Shown here piece by piece: positions 18,451-25,638 of a stretch of DNA of 64,000 nt. The stretch spans positions 5,467,125-5,531,124 of the forward strand of contig NZ_KB467824.1 of the NCBI RefSeq assembly GCF_000344615.1. The letters run 5' to 3'. Below the pieces are notes generated by a model. The model was not told where the DNA came from. It made no database searches and saw nothing but the letters and a program-made list of their open reading frames with translations. Each line of letters starts with the position of its first letter. Positions within the stretch are counted from its first letter, which is position 1. The position numbers and the translations under genes were made by a program. The DNA comes from Janthinobacterium sp. CG3 (GTDB taxonomy: Bacteria; Pseudomonadota; Gammaproteobacteria; Burkholderiales; Burkholderiaceae_D).

Positions 18451-19106
18451 CGGCGTACGCGCTCAGCCTGGCCGGCGAGTCCGTGCTGTTATTGCCGCAG
18501 AAGGCGCTGTACTGGCCGCGCCGCAAGACGCTGCTCGTCGCCGACATCCATTTCGGCAAGGCCAGCGCCTTCCGCGCGCAGGGCGTGCCGGTGCCGAGCG
18601 GCACCACCTCGGCCAATCTGGCGGCGCTCGACGAACTGCTCGCCCTGCACCCGGTGGAACGGATTGTCTTCCTGGGCGACTTCCTGCACGCCCGCGCCGC
18701 CCACGCGCCGGCCACGCTGGCGGCCATGCTGGCCTGGCGCGGGCGCCATCGAACGCTGGCGCTGACGCTGGTGCGCGGCAACCACGACCGGCACGCCGGC
18801 GATCCGTCGGCCCTGCTGGGCATCGAAATGGTCGACGAACCGTGGCAGCTCGGGCCGTTTTCGCTGTGCCACCATCCCGACCTGGCGGCGCCCGGCTACG
18901 TGCTGGCCGGGCACGTGCACCCGGTGTTCCGGCTGGCGGCGGGCCGCGACGCGCTGCGCTTGCCGTGTTTTCTGGTCGGCGCGGCGCGCGCGGTGTTGCC
19001 GTCGTTCGGCGCGTTCACCGGCGGCTTCGCGGTCGCGCCAGCGCCCGGCGAGCGGTTGTTCCTGGTCGCCGGCGAGGCGGTGCTAGCGCTGCCCGGGCGG
19101 GGTTGA
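18447..19106 (+). CDS. pdeM: Ligase-associated DNA damage response endonuclease PdeM
   Basis: A 219-residue calcineurin-like metallophosphoesterase. Metal-ligand motifs appear in the expected order: [25 protein letters not shown], a mid-protein CHHPD and GHVHPVF. The start overlaps the stop of the helicase gene by four bases, and it closes the four-gene ligase-associated repair operon. Family members are manganese-dependent nucleases that act on single-stranded or structured DNA. Nothing is truncated and all metal-binding positions look intact. Confidence 0.88.
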   Translation: MTAYALSLAGESVLLLPQKALYWPRRKTLLVADIHFGKASAFRAQGVPVPSGTTSANLAALDELLALHPVERIVFLGDFLHARAAHAPATLAAMLAWRGRHRTLALTLVRGNHDRHAGDPSALLGIEMVDEPWQLGPFSLCHHPDLAAPGYVLAGHVHPVFRLAAGRDALRLPCFLVGAARAVLPSFGAFTGGFAVAPAPGERLFLVAGEAVLALPGRG

Positions 19107-19255
19107 GACAGGTCAACGGGGTGCAAGACTGGTCCTACAGGCGCGCGTGTTTTTCTCCTATTTTGGAACGCAGGCGCGCGCACTACCATGAACTTTCCCT
19201 TAGCGGGACGCCAAGATGATTGGGCGATCTCAATCCGTTACAAATGGAGATAATC

Positions 19256-19705
19256 ATGGCCACATCCAGCAACGATAATAAACAAGGCAGCAAACAAGAC
19301 AAGAGCGGCGACAGCAAGCAAAGCGACACCAGCAAGCGCGGTTTCGCGTCGATGGACCCCGAGCTGCAACGGGAGATCGCCAGCGAAGGCGGGCGCGCCG
19401 CCCATGAGAAGGGTACCGCTCATGAGTTCACCTCGGAAGAGGCGCGCCGGGCAGGCAGCCAAAGCCACAAGAACGACGGCAGCCGCCAAAGCGCGGCCAG
19501 CGGTAGCGGTTCGCGCGACACGGCGCGCGCCGACCAGGATCAGGATCAGGATCAGGATCAGGATCAGGAGGAAAAGGGCGGCGGCGCAAGCGCTAGCCGT
19601 CAAAGCAAGGACAGCGAAAGCGGCAGCCGTCAAAGCAAGGATAGCGAAAGCGGCAGCCGCCAAGGTCAGAAGGGTGGCTCGTCCGGCGGCTCGGGTTCGC
19701 GCTGA
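19256..19705 (+). CDS. KGG-motif general stress protein with repeat-rich tail
   Basis: The ATG at 19256 (ATGGAG six bases before it) gives a 149-residue, very hydrophilic protein. The middle, RGFASMDPELQREIASEGG followed by AAHEKGTAHEFTSEEARRAG, holds KGG-type repeats as in GsiB/YciG stress proteins. The rest is Gln/Ser/Lys/Gly-rich and must be disordered. Two DNA repeats shape the tail: a hexamer coding six Asp-Gln pairs and a tandem 30-base unit coding SRQSKDSESG. Such proteins accumulate under desiccation, heat or starvation; the function is otherwise unknown. Confidence 0.8.
   Translation: MATSSNDNKQGSKQDKSGDSKQSDTSKRGFASMDPELQREIASEGGRAAHEKGTAHEFTSEEARRAGSQSHKNDGSRQSAASGSGSRDTARADQDQDQDQDQDQEEKGGGASASRQSKDSESGSRQSKDSESGSRQGQKGGSSGGSGSR
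19532..19567 (+). repeat. Hexanucleotide tandem repeat inside the KGG protein gene
   Basis: Six units of GAYCAG encode (Asp-Gln)6. Because the unit is six bases, slippage would change length without shifting the frame. Confidence 0.85.
19595..19654 (+). repeat. Tandem 30-base repeat, two copies
   Basis: Two adjacent 30-base units differ at one position (GAC/GAT) and encode SRQSKDSESG twice. A partial third unit (AGCCGCCAA) follows. Confidence 0.8.
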
Positions 19706-19763
19706 GCCCAGTAGCCGAATGTGCTCTCCTTGAAGACCGCAGGCGGGACTTGCGGGGCCTAAG

Positions 19764-19797
19764 GTGCAAGCGAGAAACATTCGTTTCCCGCTTGCAC
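19764..19797 (+). terminator. Stable hairpin downstream of the KGG gene
   Basis: Nine base pairs (GTGCAAGCG/CGCTTGCAC), one A/C mismatch and five more pairs (GAAAC/GTTTC) enclose an ATTC loop. No T-run follows, so it may be an mRNA-stabilising or Rho-assisted end structure rather than an intrinsic terminator. Confidence 0.5.
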
Positions 19798-19929
19798 TTG
19801 CGTAGGATAAATCTTGCGATCGTGGCCGTTTTAGTCCTATACAGGAAGGGAAGGCGTGGACTAATATGAGTTCAGGCAAGCTTTTGCTTCGCTTCCATTG
19901 TGCGTATCGAGACCATCAAGGAGAGTGTC

Positions 19930-20172
19930 ATGAACTCATCTAACCAAGGTAACAGCCAAGGTAATAGCCAAGAAAGCCAACAAGGATCGTCCTCCGGCGC
20001 CCAGCAGCGCGCCGAACGAGAGGACCCGAATTTCGTGCTGGTCGACTTTGACGAAGGTTTCGACATTGGCGACGAGCAATTCATCCTCGGCGAAGTGCGG
20101 CGCGCCGACCGCGCCCGCAACCGCCAGAGCGCGGAAGAGCAGCAGCAAGGCGGCCCGGAAAAGGTTGAGTAA
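19930..20172 (+). CDS. Small acidic hypothetical protein
   Basis: An 80-residue protein preceded by a strong AAGGAG ribosome site. The N-terminus is Asn/Ser/Gln/Gly-rich (NSSNQGNSQGNSQES), like the tail of the upstream KGG protein. The centre is a short, more ordered acidic segment (NFVLVDFDEGFDIGDEQFIL) and the end is charged and Gln-rich. I do not recognise a family. Its composition and position beside the KGG stress protein suggest a desiccation or stress role, but that is a guess. Confidence 0.65.
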   Translation: MNSSNQGNSQGNSQESQQGSSSGAQQRAEREDPNFVLVDFDEGFDIGDEQFILGEVRRADRARNRQSAEEQQQGGPEKVE

Positions 20173-20208
20173 GGGCTTCAGCCAGGTTCCTGAAGCTAGG
20201 GCCTAACT

Positions 20209-20234
20209 CCGGGGTCGGACCTGTCTGACCCCGG
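20209..20234. repeat. Intergenic palindrome, copy 1
   Basis: CCGGGGTCGGA and TCTGACCCCGG face each other around CCTG (one G/T wobble), followed by CTTTT. The same 11-base arms recur at 39645-39675 with a different loop, so this is a dispersed intergenic palindrome that may double as a terminator between the small gene and the convergent oxidase gene. Confidence 0.65.
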
Positions 20235-20292
20235 CTTTTCGCGGTTGCTTTTTTGCCAGGCGACCGCGGCCCGTATATTCCCTCCAGTCGCC

Positions 20293-20802
20293 TTAGCGCG
20301 GCGCGTTGACGTCGATCTTGGCGTGTTCGCCCATCCCCTGCGGCCGCTCGCCGGTCACCGCGGCCTTCGCCATCGCGTACAACTGGGCCATTTTGCTCAA
20401 ATGGGAATCCCAGTATTCGGCCGTTTCGATGCTGACCTTGATCAAGGCCAGATGCGGGTCATCCAATCCTTCCGGAAACCAGGCTTTGACGATGGGATTC
20501 CACATTTCCTCGGCTTTTGCCCGGTCTTTCAGCAATTCGGCGTGGCCCGACACCGATACGTACAGGCTTTCCTTAATGTCGCTGAAACTGACGTTCACCT
20601 GCGGATTGGCCTGCAGTTCGTGGGTGAACGGCGACTTGTCCGAGGTAAAGAACCAGATCTGCCCTTGGCCGTCGATCTGCTGCTGCGTCATCGGCCGGCT
20701 GGTCAGCCGCCCGGCGACGTTGCTCGTCGTGAGCATGCCAAATTCCACATGCTTGATTTTCGCCTTGATGGCGTCGAGTTGGTCTTGTGCGAATTGCGTC
20801 AT
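20293..20802 (-). CDS. Pyridoxamine 5'-phosphate oxidase-like general stress protein
   Basis: A 169-residue split-barrel flavin-binding protein of the general stress protein 26 type. The opening region GMLTTSNVAGRLTSRPMT, the strand IWFFTSDKSPFTHEL and the VNVSFSD segment are characteristic of this family; a YWDS motif lies near the C-terminus. Members bind FMN or F420, but the reaction is rarely known. It is not the PdxH biosynthetic enzyme. It is convergent with the stress-type genes upstream and divergent from the iron-regulated operon. Confidence 0.85.
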   Translation of the reverse strand: MTQFAQDQLDAIKAKIKHVEFGMLTTSNVAGRLTSRPMTQQQIDGQGQIWFFTSDKSPFTHELQANPQVNVSFSDIKESLYVSVSGHAELLKDRAKAEEMWNPIVKAWFPEGLDDPHLALIKVSIETAEYWDSHLSKMAQLYAMAKAAVTGERPQGMGEHAKIDVNAPR

Positions 20803-20961
20803 GTTATCTCCTTAAAATCGGGCGTGTCGGTTTGTCCTGAACATAACAATAAGCGCTTGCCCCGCGCGACTCTGTTCGACAACGTACGCTGGCCGCCTAT
20901 CCACGCGCGGCTGCATGAACCGGCCTATTTGTATCGGCATGTATCAGCCGGGACTTGGCAG

Positions 20962-20992
20962 TTGACTTTATAAATGATAATCATTATCATTT
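20962..20992 (+). promoter_or_regulatory. Promoter with overlapping Fur box
   Basis: TTGACT (20962-20967) and TATCAT (20985-20990) are spaced by 17 bases. A perfect palindrome with 10-base arms (AAATGATAAT and its complement, centre 20982) covers the spacer and the -10 box and contains the Fur core ATGATAATCATTATCAT. Iron-bound Fur would block this promoter. It drives the operon beginning at 21123. Confidence 0.88.
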
Positions 20993-21122
20993 ATCTTTCT
21001 TGCCAGTCTTCTTGCCAGTCGTAGTCGTTGCTCCTTAGAATGGATCGGCCAGCCACGGTCGCAGGCTGAACAATTTTTTGATGAAGGATAGCAATGACGC
21101 ATACCGCCTTAGGTGACTGCCT

Positions 21123-21770
21123 GTGAACCCGCAGGCGGGCAGTTCGAACCGCAACGCCGGCCTCGCCGTCTGGCTGAAGAATTTGCATCAGTGGCATTGG
21201 ATCAGTTCGGCGTTATGCCTGCTGGGCATGCTGCTGTTTAGCGTCACCGGCATCACGCTCAACCACGCCTCGCAGATCGAGGCCAAGCCCGCCGTCACGC
21301 GCAAGAACGCGACGCTGCCGGGTCCGCTGCAAGCCGAGTTGCGCCAGTTCGCCGCCGGCCACGACGGCGCCAAGGAGCCCTTGCCGGCCGGCGCCGAACG
21401 CTGGTTGAGCGACACCTGGTCGCTCCAAGCCGGCGGCCGCGTCGCCGAGTGGTCGGTCGACGAGGTCTATCTGCCGTTGCCGAAGGCCGGCGGCGACGCC
21501 TGGGTGCGCATTGGCCTGGAGGACGGCGCCGCCGAGTACGAGCTCACCGACCGCGGCTGGATTTCCTGGTTGAACGACGTGCACAAGGGCCGCAACACCG
21601 GCACCGCCTGGAACTGGTTCATCGATATGTTCGCCGGGGCTTGCCTGGTGTTTTGCCTGACCGGTTTGCTGATTCTGAAGTTCCACGCGGCCAACCGGCC
21701 GTTCACCTGGCCGATGGTGGGCCTGGGCATCGTGATTCCGTGCGTCATCGCTATTTTGTTTATCCACTAA
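21123..21770 (+). CDS. PepSY-associated transmembrane protein
   Basis: A 215-residue inner-membrane protein with a GTG start behind AGGTGA. A membrane helix at about residues 28-48, a periplasmic domain of about 110 residues and two C-terminal helices (about 165-187 and 195-214) match the PepSY_TM family. Histidines stand at the membrane edges (LHQWHW, LNHAS, NDVHKGRN), suitable for haem or other cofactor ligation as in related transmembrane reductases. As first gene of a Fur-controlled operon with DUF2271, ApbE and a flavin reductase, it probably carries electrons across the membrane. A 10-codon frame (21094-21126) with its own ribosome site overlaps the start. Confidence 0.82.
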   Translation: MNPQAGSSNRNAGLAVWLKNLHQWHWISSALCLLGMLLFSVTGITLNHASQIEAKPAVTRKNATLPGPLQAELRQFAAGHDGAKEPLPAGAERWLSDTWSLQAGGRVAEWSVDEVYLPLPKAGGDAWVRIGLEDGAAEYELTDRGWISWLNDVHKGRNTGTAWNWFIDMFAGACLVFCLTGLLILKFHAANRPFTWPMVGLGIVIPCVIAILFIH

Positions 21771-21824
21771 TGTCTCCAATCAGTTTCAGCATTCTTCGAT
21801 TCATTTTATTTTGACAGGCACACC

Positions 21825-22340
21825 ATGAAATTACGCTATTCCATCGCGCTCAGCATTCCGCTGATGAGCGCCTCTGCGATGGCGGCCGATCTGGCCCTCA
21901 AGCTTGAAATTCCGCAACTGAACGTCGCTGAATACCACCGTCCCTACGTGGCGGTGTGGCTCGAGGGCGCCGATCAAAAAGTGCTGGCCAACCTGTCCGT
22001 GTTGTACGACGTCAAAAAGAAAGACAACGCCGGCACCAAGTGGTTGAAGGACATGCGCCAGTGGTGGCGCAAGAGCGGGCGCGACCTGGCCATGCCGATG
22101 GACGGCGTCAGCGGCGCCACGCGCGCGCCCGGCGAACACACATTGAGTTTCCCTGGCGCCAAGGCGGCGCTGGACAAGCTGCCGGCCGGCGATTACCAGG
22201 TGGTAATCGAGGCGACCCGCGAGGCCGGTGGCCGCGAACTGGTGCGCGTACCGTTCCAGTGGCCGCCGAAGTCGGCGCTGGCGCTACCCGCCAAAGGCAA
22301 GGAAGAACTCGGTGCCGTCGCTGTCCAACTCAAACCGTAA
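21825..22340 (+). CDS. DUF2271 exported protein, predicted covalent flavoprotein
   Basis: A 171-residue protein with a cleavable signal peptide (cut after SASAMA, residue 20). The rest matches DUF2271: a small beta-sandwich opening LKLEIPQLNVAEYHRPYVAV. Residues 93-99 read DGVSGAT, matching the D-x-x-S/T-G-A-T motif at which ApbE attaches FMN through a phosphoester to threonine, as in NqrC, so Thr99 is the predicted acceptor. The ApbE gene lies two genes downstream. I infer a periplasmic flavin carrier that receives electrons from the PepSY protein. The family has no assigned name here. Confidence 0.85.
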   Translation: MKLRYSIALSIPLMSASAMAADLALKLEIPQLNVAEYHRPYVAVWLEGADQKVLANLSVLYDVKKKDNAGTKWLKDMRQWWRKSGRDLAMPMDGVSGATRAPGEHTLSFPGAKAALDKLPAGDYQVVIEATREAGGRELVRVPFQWPPKSALALPAKGKEELGAVAVQLKP

Positions 22341-22352
22341 GACTGGAAAACC

Positions 22353-23177
22353 ATGTTCATGAATCTGAGTAAGCCGCTGGCGGCCCTGGCATTGGCCGGG
22401 CTGGCATTGAATGCGCAGGCGCACCGTCCCTGGATGGTGCCGTCGAGCTCCATGGTCGAGTCGAAAGATCCTTGGGTGACGGTCGACGCCGCCATTTCCG
22501 AAGACCTGTTCGACATCGACCACCAGGCGCTGAAGCTCGACGCGCTGGAAATTACCGGTCCTGACGGCGCCCGCGTGCAGCCGGAAAACAGTCTCACCGG
22601 CCGCCTGCGCAGTGTGTTCGACGTGAAAATGCTCAAGCCGGGTACCTATAAGGCCGCCATCGTTTCGCACAACATGATGGCCAGCTACAAGCTGAACGGC
22701 GAGTCGAAGCGTTGGCGCGGTTCCGAAGAGGCGTTCGCCAAGGACATCCCGGCCGGCGCGCAGGACGTCAAGGCGACCCGCATGCTAAGCCGCCTGGAAA
22801 CCTTCTTTAGCGCCAATAGCACCAACGACGCGGTCTTCAAGCCAAGCGGTGCCGGCCTTGAACTGGTGCCGTTGACCCATCCGAACGATATGCGCGCCGG
22901 TGAAAAAGCCAGTTGGCGTTTCCTGCTCGACGGCAAGCCGGCGGCCCACCAGGCCTTCAGTCTGGTGGCGGGCGGGGTGCGTTACCGCGGCGTGCTGGGC
23001 GAGATCCGCCTGAGCACCGACGCCAAGGGCGAGGTCACGTTTACGATCCCGGCCGCCGGCATGTATTTCCTGAGCAGCAGCTGGCCGGCCGCCGCGCCCG
23101 CCGTTGCCGACCAGCCCGCGGTGCAGCCGCCGCGTCGCGTCAGCTATTCCGCGACCGTCGAAGTGCTGCCCGAATAA
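22353..23177 (+). CDS. DUF4198 periplasmic protein
   Basis: A 274-residue exported protein. The signal peptide should be cut after AQA (residue 23), leaving mature His24 (HRPWMVPSS) as N-terminal residue. The rest is beta-rich and matches DUF4198, a family often found beside metal-uptake genes. A free N-terminal histidine is a copper-binding feature in CopC-like and LPMO proteins, so metal binding is plausible but not shown. Twelve bases separate it from the DUF2271 gene, placing it firmly within the Fur-regulated operon. Its exact task, perhaps metal capture at the cell surface, is inferred. Confidence 0.78.
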   Translation: MFMNLSKPLAALALAGLALNAQAHRPWMVPSSSMVESKDPWVTVDAAISEDLFDIDHQALKLDALEITGPDGARVQPENSLTGRLRSVFDVKMLKPGTYKAAIVSHNMMASYKLNGESKRWRGSEEAFAKDIPAGAQDVKATRMLSRLETFFSANSTNDAVFKPSGAGLELVPLTHPNDMRAGEKASWRFLLDGKPAAHQAFSLVAGGVRYRGVLGEIRLSTDAKGEVTFTIPAAGMYFLSSSWPAAAPAVADQPAVQPPRRVSYSATVEVLPE

Positions 23178-23198
23178 CCCTTTCTATAAAGACCGACG

Positions 23199-24218
23199 AT
23201 GCGCCGGGTACTCCTGCCTCACCATTTTTCCGCGCACCCGGCGCCCGCCGGCGGCACCATCCGCGACTGCAGCGGCGCCAGCATGGGCACCACCTGGTCG
23301 GTACGGCTGGTCGCGGCGGGCCGCTGCGAGCATCTGCAAGAGGGTTTGCAGCAGCAACTCGACGGCGTCGTCGCGCAGATGAGCCATTGGTTCGACGACT
23401 CCAGCCTGTGCCGCTTCAACCGCGCCCCGGCCGGCACCTGGCACAGCCTGCCGGCCGGGTTTTTCGAGGTGCTGGCGTTTGCCTTGACGGTGTCGCGGCA
23501 GAGCGGCGGCGCCTACGATCCCTGCGCCGGGGCGCTGGTCAACCGCTGGGGCTTCGGCCCGACCGGACGTTTCGACCAGCCCGGCTTTGCCGCGCCGACG
23601 CCGGGCCAGGCCGCGGCGCTGTTGGCGCAACACCGCGCCCGCAGCGTCGAACTCGACCCGGTGTCGCGCCGCGCGCGCCAGCCCGGCGGCGCGCTGCTCG
23701 ACCTGTCGGCGGTGGCCAAGGGCTATGCCGTCGACCTCCTGGCGGGTTATCTGGAAGGGCAGGGTGTGCGCCATTACCTGGTCGAGGTCGGCGGCGAGTT
23801 GCGCGGCGCGGGCACCAAGCCCGACGGCCAGCCGTGGTGGGTCGCGCTGGAGCAGGTTGACGGCGCCGATGAAGGCGCCGCCGGCGCTCCCGGCCAGATG
23901 GTGCTGGCATTGCACGGCTTGGCGGTCGCCACCTCCGGCGACTACCGGCGCTTCTTCGAACAGGACGGGCGGCGTTTCCCCCATACCATCGACCCGCGTA
24001 GCGGCGCGCCGATCGCCAACCTGCTCGCTTCGGTCACGGTGGTGCATGCCGCGTGCATGGCGGCCGACGCCTGGTCGACCGCGCTGACCGTGCTTGGCCT
24101 CGATGCCGGCCTGGCGCTGGCCGAACGGCTGGGGCTGGCCGCGCGCTTCGTGCTGCGCGACGGCGCCGGCTTCAGCGAGCGCCTGAGCAGCCACTTGCAA
24201 GGCATGCTCGACGCATGA
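23199..24218 (+). CDS. apbE: FAD:protein FMN transferase (ApbE)
   Basis: A 339-residue flavin transferase. Family motifs are clear: SGASMGTTWSVRL at the start, GGAYDPCAGALVNRWGFG, DLSAVAKGYAVD, VEVGGELRG, TSGDYRRFFEQDGRRFPH followed by TIDPRSGAPI, and the magnesium-site region MAADAWSTAL. It splits FAD and transfers FMN to threonine in partner proteins; the obvious partner is the DUF2271 protein encoded nearby. The N-terminus has no signal peptide or lipobox, unlike the usual exported lipoprotein ApbE, so either it acts in the cytoplasm before export or the true start differs. Its stop overlaps the reductase start. Confidence 0.88.
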   Translation: MRRVLLPHHFSAHPAPAGGTIRDCSGASMGTTWSVRLVAAGRCEHLQEGLQQQLDGVVAQMSHWFDDSSLCRFNRAPAGTWHSLPAGFFEVLAFALTVSRQSGGAYDPCAGALVNRWGFGPTGRFDQPGFAAPTPGQAAALLAQHRARSVELDPVSRRARQPGGALLDLSAVAKGYAVDLLAGYLEGQGVRHYLVEVGGELRGAGTKPDGQPWWVALEQVDGADEGAAGAPGQMVLALHGLAVATSGDYRRFFEQDGRRFPHTIDPRSGAPIANLLASVTVVHAACMAADAWSTALTVLGLDAGLALAERLGLAARFVLRDGAGFSERLSSHLQGMLDA

Positions 24219-25579
24219 TGTTGACCTCCGATCCCACCCGGCTGGCGCTGCTGGCCGGTTTGACGCTGGGTTACGCGGCGGTGTGCCTGGCGCCGTATCT
24301 GCGCCAGCGCCGCAAGCGCCGCGCCGCGCAGCGCGAACGCGCCGCGTTGGCGCAGGCGCCGGCCTGGATCGTCGCCTATGCCAGCCAGACCGGCAACGCC
24401 GAGGAGCTGGCCGGGCAAACCGCGCAGACGCTGCGCCTGGCCGGGCTGCCGGTGCGCCTGTGCGCGCTGGCCGAACTGGCCGGCGCCGACTTGCAGGGCG
24501 CCGAGCGCGTGTTGTTCCTGGTCAGCACTTACGGCGAGGGCGACGCGCCGGACAACGCCGCCGCCTTCCTCGATCGGGTAATGGGCGCGCCGCTGCCGCT
24601 GGCGCAGTTGCACTACGCCGTGCTGGCGCTGGGCGACAGCGCCTACGCCCGGTTTTGCGGCTTCGGCCGGGCGCTCGACCAGTGGCTGGCGGCGCAGGGC
24701 GCGGCGCGGCTGTTCGCGCGCGTGGAAGTGAACCGCAGCGCGGCCGCCGCCATCGAACCGTGGTTCCGCCAGCTGAGCCACCTGGCCGGTACCAGCGACG
24801 CGCCGGACTGGAGCGCGCCGGCCTTCGAACAGTGGCGCCTGGCCGAGCGGCGCCTGCTCAATCCGGGCAGCGCCGGCGCGCCGGTCTACCATATCGCGCT
24901 TGACCGCGGCGCCGGCGCGCTGCCGCAATGGCATTCGGGCGACCTGGTGCAGGTGGCGGCGCCGGCCGACCCGGCCCGGCCGCGCGAATATTCGATCGCC
25001 TCGATCACCCAGGACGGCCGGGTGCATTTGCTGGTGCGCCTGCACGCGCATCCCGACGGCGGCCTGGGGCTGGCGTCGGGATGGCTGGCGGTACAGGCCG
25101 GCATTGGCGAGCCGGTCCAGCTGCGCCTGCGCCAGCACCGCCGTTTCCGCCTGGAAGACAACGCCGCGCGGCCCTTGATTTTGATCGGCAACGGCAGTGG
25201 CATCGCCGGCTTGCGCGGGCATTTGAAAAGCCGCGCGCTGGCCGGGCAGAAGCGCAACTGGCTGTTTTTCGGCGAGCGCAACGCCGCCCACGATTTCCAT
25301 TACCGCGACGACATCGAGCAATGGCAGGCCAGCGGCGCGCTGGCGCGCCTGGACCTGGCGTTTTCGCGCGACCAGGCGCAGCGCTTGTATGTGCAGGACC
25401 GGCTGCTGGGCAACGCCGACGAGGTGGCGCAGTGGGTCGGGCAGGGCGCGGCGATTTATGTTTGCGGCAGCCTGAACGGCATGGCCGGCGGCGTCGACGC
25501 GGCGCTGCGGCAGATCCTGGGCCGCGCCGCGCTCGACGCGCTGGCCGCCGAGGGGCGCTACCGCCGCGATGTGTATTAA
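24215..25579 (+). CDS. Membrane-anchored flavodoxin/FAD reductase (sulfite reductase alpha-like)
   Basis: A 454-residue protein. An N-terminal helix (ALLAGLTLGYAAVCLAPYL) anchors it in the inner membrane. Then come a flavodoxin domain (YASQTGNAEELAG, STYGEGDAPDNAAAF, LGDSAYARFC), an FAD domain (PREYSIASI) and an NAD(P)H domain (LIGNGSGIAGLRG, FFGERN, VCGSLNGMAGGVD). The order is that of diflavin reductases but without the large connecting insert. The start overlaps apbE (ATGA; a second ATG follows at 24218). It should move electrons from NAD(P)H via FAD and FMN to the PepSY membrane protein, powering the periplasmic flavoprotein. Confidence 0.87.
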   Translation: MMLTSDPTRLALLAGLTLGYAAVCLAPYLRQRRKRRAAQRERAALAQAPAWIVAYASQTGNAEELAGQTAQTLRLAGLPVRLCALAELAGADLQGAERVLFLVSTYGEGDAPDNAAAFLDRVMGAPLPLAQLHYAVLALGDSAYARFCGFGRALDQWLAAQGAARLFARVEVNRSAAAAIEPWFRQLSHLAGTSDAPDWSAPAFEQWRLAERRLLNPGSAGAPVYHIALDRGAGALPQWHSGDLVQVAAPADPARPREYSIASITQDGRVHLLVRLHAHPDGGLGLASGWLAVQAGIGEPVQLRLRQHRRFRLEDNAARPLILIGNGSGIAGLRGHLKSRALAGQKRNWLFFGERNAAHDFHYRDDIEQWQASGALARLDLAFSRDQAQRLYVQDRLLGNADEVAQWVGQGAAIYVCGSLNGMAGGVDAALRQILGRAALDALAAEGRYRRDVY

Positions 25580-25638
25580 CGTGCGCAGGGCGGTGATTTT
25601 TTTAGGCGCCGCCGGCCCTTTGCCGCCGGCGCCCTTCC

